From the NCBI GenBank assembly GCA_017474705.1, contig JAFVHC010000121.1, positions 1 through 10,807 on the forward strand: a stretch of DNA of 10,807 bases, in the 5' to 3' direction. A program made the position numbers and the translations under genes. Positions within the stretch are counted from its first letter, which is position 1. The number at the start of each line of letters is the position of its first letter. Positions 6,932 through 10,807 of this stretch are shown here, one piece after another. Under the pieces are notes generated by a model. It had not been told where the DNA came from and did not search any database. It was given only the letters and a program-made list of their open reading frames with translations. Source of the stretch: Bacillota bacterium. GTDB lineage: Bacteria; Bacillota; Clostridia; Lachnospirales; Bianqueaceae.

Positions 6932-7771
6932 ATGGAGAATAGAAAAGTCGCCTTGGTGACGGGTGCGTCCCGGGGCATCGGCAAAGGTGTGGCTTTTGCC
7001 TTGGCCGCGAAAGGCTACGACATTGCCTTCACATATCGGGAATACGAGGAAGGCGCCGCGGATACTGTCGAAAGGATCGAAGGAAGCGGTGTACGATGCA
7101 GGAAATACCGCGCCTGCATGGAGGATCTGGACCACGTCGCGAACACGGTAGACAAGGTGCATGAGGACTTTGGCAGGATCGACGTGATCGTCTGCAATGC
7201 GGCCAAGGATCGGCGGTTCAGCATTCTGAACGCGACGCCGGAGGACTTGAGATTCATGACAGCCCAGCTGTTTTCCGCGCAGATGCTGTGCGCCGGAGCG
7301 GCCGCCCGCCATATGATCAAAGATGGAATCAAGGGCAATGTGATCTTCATCACCTCCGTGCATGGACAGATGGTCAATACCAGTGATTTTGCCTACGGCG
7401 GCATGAAAGCCGCTGTGGAGCGGTCCTGCAAGTCCCTGGCACTGGAACTGTCGCCCTATGGCATCCGCGTCAACTGCATTGCACCCGGCGCGATCAACGT
7501 GCGCGATGTGGATGATACGCAGCTGAAGTATCCCTACAGTGGGATCGTGCCATTGGGCAGGCGCGGTGTTGTCGAAGATATTGCGTCCGCAGCGGTGTTC
7601 CTGGCATCAGAGGATGCCGGCTATATCACCGGAGAGACGCTGCGGGTGGATGGTGGTCTGGCACTGCCCGCGATCCCGGAAGGCTGGGCTCAAGCCTATC
7701 CGGTGGACCAAGGGTTTATTCAAAGAAGCTACGAAGAAATGCTCAAAAACAAAGGAGAGAACCATGTCTGA
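6932..7771 (+). CDS. Short-chain dehydrogenase/reductase (SDR)
   Basis: This 279-residue classical SDR is an NAD(P)-dependent Rossmann enzyme that oxidises or reduces alcohols and carbonyls. From the ATG at 6932 the N-terminus is RKVALVTGASRGIG, with the TGxxxGxG nucleotide site at residues 10-17. CNAA has Asn89. The catalytic set is Ser142 (ITSVHG), Tyr155 and Lys159 (YGGMK). The C-terminal GYITGETLRVDGG is the standard end of the fold, and a further 35 residues or so follow, as in glucose-1-dehydrogenase-like SDRs. Next to a fucosidase and a sugar-acid dehydratase homologue, oxidation of a free sugar such as L-fucose or of a sugar-acid intermediate is a reasonable guess but is not shown by the sequence. 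The gene overlaps the next one by 8 bp, which implies coupled translation. SDR substrate calls are rarely safe. Confidence 0.87.
   Translation: MENRKVALVTGASRGIGKGVAFALAAKGYDIAFTYREYEEGAADTVERIEGSGVRCRKYRACMEDLDHVANTVDKVHEDFGRIDVIVCNAAKDRRFSILNATPEDLRFMTAQLFSAQMLCAGAAARHMIKDGIKGNVIFITSVHGQMVNTSDFAYGGMKAAVERSCKSLALELSPYGIRVNCIAPGAINVRDVDDTQLKYPYSGIVPLGRRGVVEDIASAAVFLASEDAGYITGETLRVDGGLALPAIPEGWAQAYPVDQGFIQRSYEEMLKNKGENHV
7751..7757 (+). promoter_or_regulatory. Ribosome binding site of the dehydratase-like gene
   Basis: AAAGGAG within the end of the SDR gene lies 6 nt before the ATG at 7764. It fixes that start; the frame is open further upstream, but that part overlaps the SDR gene and is not family-like. 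Confidence 0.75.
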
Positions 7772-8972
7772 GATCCGCATTACAAAAGTCAGCGCGATCG
7801 AGACCCGGCCCCAAGGGTCGAACCTGATCGTCGTCCGTATCGATACCAACCAACCTGGTCTGTATGGCTATGGCTGCGCGACCTATACCCAACGGCATAA
7901 AGCGGTCGTGACTGCGATCGAAGAATATATGGACCAATTGCTGGTCGGCCGGGATGCCCTGGCCATCAACGATGCCTGGTCGGTGATGATGAACTCTTCC
8001 TACTGGCGCAACGGGCCGGTGCTCAACAACGCGATCTCCGGCTGTGACATGGCACTGTGGGATATCGCCGGCAAGGTCATGCATATGCCGGTCTGGCAGC
8101 TGTGGGGCGGCAAGGTGCGGGAGGCCGTGCCGGTCTACCGCCACAGTGACGGCACGGATTTCGCGAAGCTGGATGAGGTCATTTCCGGTTACCTGGAGGA
8201 AGGATATCAATATATCCGCATCCAGTACGGCGGATATGGAGGCAAAGAAGCTTTCCTGAAAACACCGGAAGGCAGTCCGGACGGGGCGTATTTTGATTCA
8301 AAAAAATATCTGCGCAGTGTACCTGCCGTCTTTGAACATGTCCGCGACAAGTTCGGGGCAGAGATCGAACTGCTGCACGACGTACATGAACGCTTGAACC
8401 CGATCGACGCGGTATGGCTGGCGAAGCAATTGGAACAGTACCGTCCCTTCTTCCTGGAAGACGCGCTGGCACCGGAAGATGGTTTCTGGTTCCAGAAGAT
8501 CCGGGAAGCGGCTGCGACTCCGCTTGCCATGGGTGAACTGTTCAACAATCCCATGGAATGGCAGCCGCTCATCGAGAACCGTTGGATCGACTACATACGC
8601 TGCCACATCTCTCAGATCGGCGGCGTGACGCCGGCCCGCAAGCTGGCCGCGTATTGTGAACCGTTCGGCGTGAAAACGGCCTGGCACGGCCCTGGCGACG
8701 TTTCCCCCATCGGCCATATGGCCAACGTCCATCTGGACCTTGTGACGACCAATTTCGGCATCCAGGAGTGGTGCGGCATGGAGACCGATCCACGTGTGCA
8801 GGAGGTCTTCCAGGGATGCTTCGAGATCCGCGACGGTTTCGCATGGGCCAACGACAAGCCGGGCTGGGGCATAGAGATCGATCTGGAAGCGGCGAAAAAG
8901 TACGCTTGTGATGCAAGCCAGCCCAGGTGGCTGCTGGCAAGACTGCCGGATGGAACGTCCGTCAAAGCGTAA
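7764..8972 (+). CDS. Enolase-superfamily dehydratase, ManD / RspA-like
   Basis: This 402-residue member of the enolase superfamily is closest to the D-mannonate dehydratase (ManD)/RspA subgroup, which removes water from sugar acids to give 2-keto-3-deoxy acids. An N-terminal capping domain (to about 115) is followed by the barrel. Magnesium ligands are Asp206 (LLHDVHERL), Glu232 (FFLEDALAPED) and Glu258 (MGELFNNP), spaced exactly 26 and 26. His208 pairs with Asp206 in the DxH motif typical of ManD, and His308 lies in AWHGPGD. There is no KxK motif, so it is not of the mandelate racemase or L-fuconate dehydratase type. Arg152 matches the ManD catalytic arginine, but the position 12 residues on, normally the catalytic tyrosine, is Phe164. 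Tyr155 and Tyr158 are near. It may be a low-activity, altered-substrate or non-catalytic homologue. The flavin reductase follows after 11 bp. Confidence 0.85.
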   Translation: MSEIRITKVSAIETRPQGSNLIVVRIDTNQPGLYGYGCATYTQRHKAVVTAIEEYMDQLLVGRDALAINDAWSVMMNSSYWRNGPVLNNAISGCDMALWDIAGKVMHMPVWQLWGGKVREAVPVYRHSDGTDFAKLDEVISGYLEEGYQYIRIQYGGYGGKEAFLKTPEGSPDGAYFDSKKYLRSVPAVFEHVRDKFGAEIELLHDVHERLNPIDAVWLAKQLEQYRPFFLEDALAPEDGFWFQKIREAAATPLAMGELFNNPMEWQPLIENRWIDYIRCHISQIGGVTPARKLAAYCEPFGVKTAWHGPGDVSPIGHMANVHLDLVTTNFGIQEWCGMETDPRVQEVFQGCFEIRDGFAWANDKPGWGIEIDLEAAKKYACDASQPRWLLARLPDGTSVKA

Positions 8973-8977
8973 GGAGG
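8971..8977 (+). promoter_or_regulatory. Ribosome binding site of the flavin reductase gene
   Basis: AAGGAGG overlaps the stop codon of the dehydratase-like gene and lies 6 nt before the ATG at 8984. It decides that start over an in-frame upstream ATG at 8927 that lies inside the previous gene. Confidence 0.8.
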
Positions 8978-8983
8978 CAAAAG

Positions 8984-10057
8984 ATGACTTTAGTCAGTGA
9001 TCCGATCATCATTCGAGGCAAAACGATCAAAAACAGAATGACCTACGCGCCGACCGTGAAGTTCGACTTCGCGGGCGACGATGGCAAGGTCACTCAGAAG
9101 CATATCGATCATTATAAGGAGCGGGCGGAACACGGGATCGGCCTGATCTGTGTGGAAGCCACCGCGGTCACGCCGGAAGGACGTTTCTGCAAGACGCATC
9201 TGGGCTTTTGGGAAGATGAGCAGATCGAAGGGCATAAGGCGATCACTAAAGCCTGTCATGACAATGATGTTGTCGTGTTGATCCAGCTGAACCATACGGG
9301 GATCACCGCCAATCCGGAATGCGGACCGGCGATCGGACCTTCCGCGGTGGAGACCAGAAGCGGCGGTCTGGCCCATGAGATGACCATCGATGAGATCCAC
9401 GCCATGCAGCAGAAATTCGTGGATGCCGCGGTCCGGGCGAAAAAGGCAGGCTATGACGGGATCCAGCTGCACGGCTGCCACAGCTATCTGATCAACCAGT
9501 TCATCTGCAGCAAGACCAATCTGCGCGCCGATCTGTATGGAGGCACCCCGGAAAACCGTGCACGGTTTGGAGCGGAGATCATCCAGGCCATCCGTGCGGC
9601 GTGCGGCGAGGATTTCATCATCTCTGTCCGGACGGCCGGCGCAGATCCCGAACTTGCAGACATGATCGCAGTGGCGGAGGAGTATGTGAAAGCTGGCTGT
9701 GATTATCTGCAGGTCTCCCACGGCGTCCTGCCGCCGGATCCGACGTTGGTGGATGGCACGGAACCCTACAACCTGATCTGCTCGCTGGGTGTGCATTTCC
9801 ATGACCATTTCCAGGGCAGAGTACCGGTCTCCTGCGTCAATTCGTTGTTTGAACCGCAACAAATAAAGACCCTGATCGAACAGGGCCTTGTGGATACGGT
9901 CGACTTGGCGCGGGCGGAACTGGCGGATCCGGCCTTCCCGGAAGCGGTCCTTTACGGAACGCCTTTTGTGCGGTGCTTCGAGTGCAAGCGTTGCCAGTAT
10001 GGACCGTTCACCGCACATAAATGTCCGGCCGAGCTGAAACGCAGGGCCGGAGCATAA
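8984..10057 (+). CDS. NADH:flavin oxidoreductase, old yellow enzyme family, with C-terminal cysteine cluster
   Basis: This 357-residue FMN-binding barrel belongs to the old yellow enzyme family, which reduces activated C=C bonds (enones, enoates). The N-terminus has the family's IKNRMTYAP. The active-site pair is His163 and His166 in HGCHSYLINQF. RADLYGGTPENRARF is the conserved FMN-side segment, and VDLARAELADP is the phosphate-binding end. The C-terminus carries Cys331, Cys334, Cys337 and Cys347 (C-x2-C-x2-C-x9-C), close to where 2,4-dienoyl-CoA reductase-type members bind a 4Fe-4S cluster. The protein then ends and lacks the second FAD/NAD(P)-binding half of those enzymes, so electrons would come from NAD(P)H directly or from a separate partner. 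It is the last gene of the unit, and its stop lies 3 bp from that of a convergent gene. Reduction of a dehydrated sugar product is possible but speculative. Confidence 0.85.
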   Translation: MTLVSDPIIIRGKTIKNRMTYAPTVKFDFAGDDGKVTQKHIDHYKERAEHGIGLICVEATAVTPEGRFCKTHLGFWEDEQIEGHKAITKACHDNDVVVLIQLNHTGITANPECGPAIGPSAVETRSGGLAHEMTIDEIHAMQQKFVDAAVRAKKAGYDGIQLHGCHSYLINQFICSKTNLRADLYGGTPENRARFGAEIIQAIRAACGEDFIISVRTAGADPELADMIAVAEEYVKAGCDYLQVSHGVLPPDPTLVDGTEPYNLICSLGVHFHDHFQGRVPVSCVNSLFEPQQIKTLIEQGLVDTVDLARAELADPAFPEAVLYGTPFVRCFECKRCQYGPFTAHKCPAELKRRAGA

Positions 10058-10060
10058 GGT

Positions 10061-10807
10061 CTATCTGGTTTTGATCGGGCTGGTCCAGGCTATGCGGCCT
10101 TCCGCGTCGATGATCTCAGCGCGGATGAAGGTCTCGTGCGGCTTCAGACGGCAGGTGGCACGGGTGAGGCCATCACCCTCGGTGACTCGTTCATCGGACC
10201 AGACACCATTGGAATAAAAGACGACGCGGACGGCGGGCGTGCAATGCACGACTGCCGTTTCCGCTTCTATGGAAAGCTGTGCCATCGGACCCTGGGTCGC
10301 CAAATAGTCGCCCCTGCGCAGCGCTTTCAATATGGCTTCACGGGTCAACGCAGGGGCTTTGACCATGAGATAGGAGCAGCATTGCTCACCGACGTATCGA
10401 TGAGAATCATCCGCCGCCATACAGGGCAGGAGCCGGCCTTCGGAGGCCAGGATATCGACGAAATCCCCGGAATAGGGACGTGCGTTCCACGGAACACCGG
10501 AAAAGGTATTGTAGATCTCCGTAGCATCGATGTCACGCAGCTGCAGAACCAGGTCCGGCCGGTTCAGGGACCAGGACGGATGTGCTAATATGGCGAAGCC
10601 TTGATGCGCGTGGATCTGGTCGATGATCTGCTGGGCAGACAGGTCTTTGCCCCTGCGTACAAGCTCCGGATCTCCCTCGCAGCCGATACCTACGATATGG
10701 TAGATGCCTTCCGTTACCGAGGAACCGACGTCGAATTCGCAGCCGCGCAGCAGTAGGAAATCTTTCTCATGGCGTTCTGCACACCAGTTCCAGTGATCTG
10801 TGACCGC
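10061..10807 (-). CDS. PHP-domain metallohydrolase, C-terminal 248 residues
   Basis: Read from the minus strand, the frame is open from the window edge (10807) to the TAG at 10061-10063. The start lies outside the window. The fragment has PHP-family metal motifs: TDH (fragment residues 3-5), GCEF (Glu24), His37 in YHIVGIG, LAHPSW with His76, Glu97 in EIYN, and DDSH (133-136). These would bind two or three metals for phosphoester or amide hydrolysis. The last 80 residues or so (GDYLATQGPM to the end) look like the beta-rich C-terminal part of CehA/McbA-type PHP proteins. An ATG at 10420 could be taken as a start, but it lies inside the domain just before DDSH, so it is not the true start. The protein could be a phosphatase, phosphodiesterase or, as in McbA, an ester hydrolase; I cannot choose. 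It is convergent with the flavin reductase gene. Confidence 0.85.
   Translation of the reverse strand, partial: AVTDHWNWCAERHEKDFLLLRGCEFDVGSSVTEGIYHIVGIGCEGDPELVRRGKDLSAQQIIDQIHAHQGFAILAHPSWSLNRPDLVLQLRDIDATEIYNTFSGVPWNARPYSGDFVDILASEGRLLPCMAADDSHRYVGEQCCSYLMVKAPALTREAILKALRRGDYLATQGPMAQLSIEAETAVVHCTPAVRVVFYSNGVWSDERVTEGDGLTRATCRLKPHETFIRAEIIDAEGRIAWTSPIKTR

Noticed and set aside
7539..7763. An extended N-terminus for the dehydratase-like gene
   Set aside because: These 75 codons are in-frame but overlap the SDR gene, do not resemble the enolase superfamily, and a strong ribosome site precedes the ATG at 7764.
8990..10018. A 342-codon open frame on the minus strand
   Set aside because: Antisense to the flavin reductase, whose active-site and FMN motifs are unmistakable.
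10136..10588. A 150-codon open frame on the plus strand at the window end
   Set aside because: It is opposite the PHP-domain gene, whose minus-strand frame stays open to the window edge with metal-binding motifs.
1..10807. A hidden defence, mobile or CRISPR system
   Set aside because: I looked for transposases, integrases, toxin-antitoxin pairs, nucleases, reverse transcriptase and regularly spaced repeats and saw none; every long stretch is explained by metabolic enzyme genes.

Overview
The window carries about ten genes with almost no non-coding DNA. It looks like an accessory carbohydrate and small-molecule catabolism region of a Bacillota (Firmicutes) genome, most likely an anaerobic gut-type Clostridia or Erysipelotrichia relative. 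The reasons are strong AAAGGAG/AAGGAGG ribosome sites, near-consensus sigma-A promoters, moderately G+C-rich coding DNA with a strong preference for ATC isoleucine codons, and protein families typical of such genomes. These are a serine hydrolase with an SCTK motif, GH29 and GH43 enzymes without signal peptides, an RspA-like enolase-superfamily member, and an old-yellow-enzyme-type flavin reductase with a C-terminal cysteine cluster. The taxonomic call is inference.

Layout. (1) Positions 2-1254, plus strand: the 3' end of a small P-loop ATPase/kinase gene overlaps by 4 bp a GH43-type glycosidase gene. (2) Positions 1255-5612: a clear promoter (TTGACA, 18 bp, TAGAAT) begins at the base after the GH43 stop codon. 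It starts a four-gene unit: aldo/keto reductase, class C beta-lactamase-like serine hydrolase, Cof-type HAD phosphatase, and a GrpB-methyltransferase fusion. The unit ends at a perfect 19-bp inverted-repeat terminator. (3) Positions 5636-10057: an extended -10 promoter directly after the terminator starts a second four-gene unit: GH29 alpha-L-fucosidase, SDR dehydrogenase, ManD/RspA-type sugar-acid dehydratase homologue, and OYE-family flavin reductase. Spacing inside the unit is tight (14 bp gap, 8 bp overlap, 11 bp gap). (4) Positions 10061-10807, minus strand: the C-terminal 248 residues of a PHP-domain metallohydrolase, convergent with the flavin reductase and separated from it by 3 bp.

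How the genes may work together. The last unit has the parts of an intracellular glycoside-to-acid route: the fucosidase releases a sugar, the SDR oxidises it, the enolase-superfamily member dehydrates the acid, and the flavin enzyme could reduce an enone or related product. This is a hypothesis from co-transcription and family membership. The dehydratase is of the ManD/RspA type, not the KxK L-fuconate dehydratase type, and it seems to lack the usual catalytic tyrosine, so substrate and reaction are open. The upstream unit is a looser set (reductase, hydrolase, phosphatase, nucleotidyltransferase-like/methyltransferase) with no pathway I can name. I see no CRISPR array, tRNA, rRNA, insertion sequence or phage gene.
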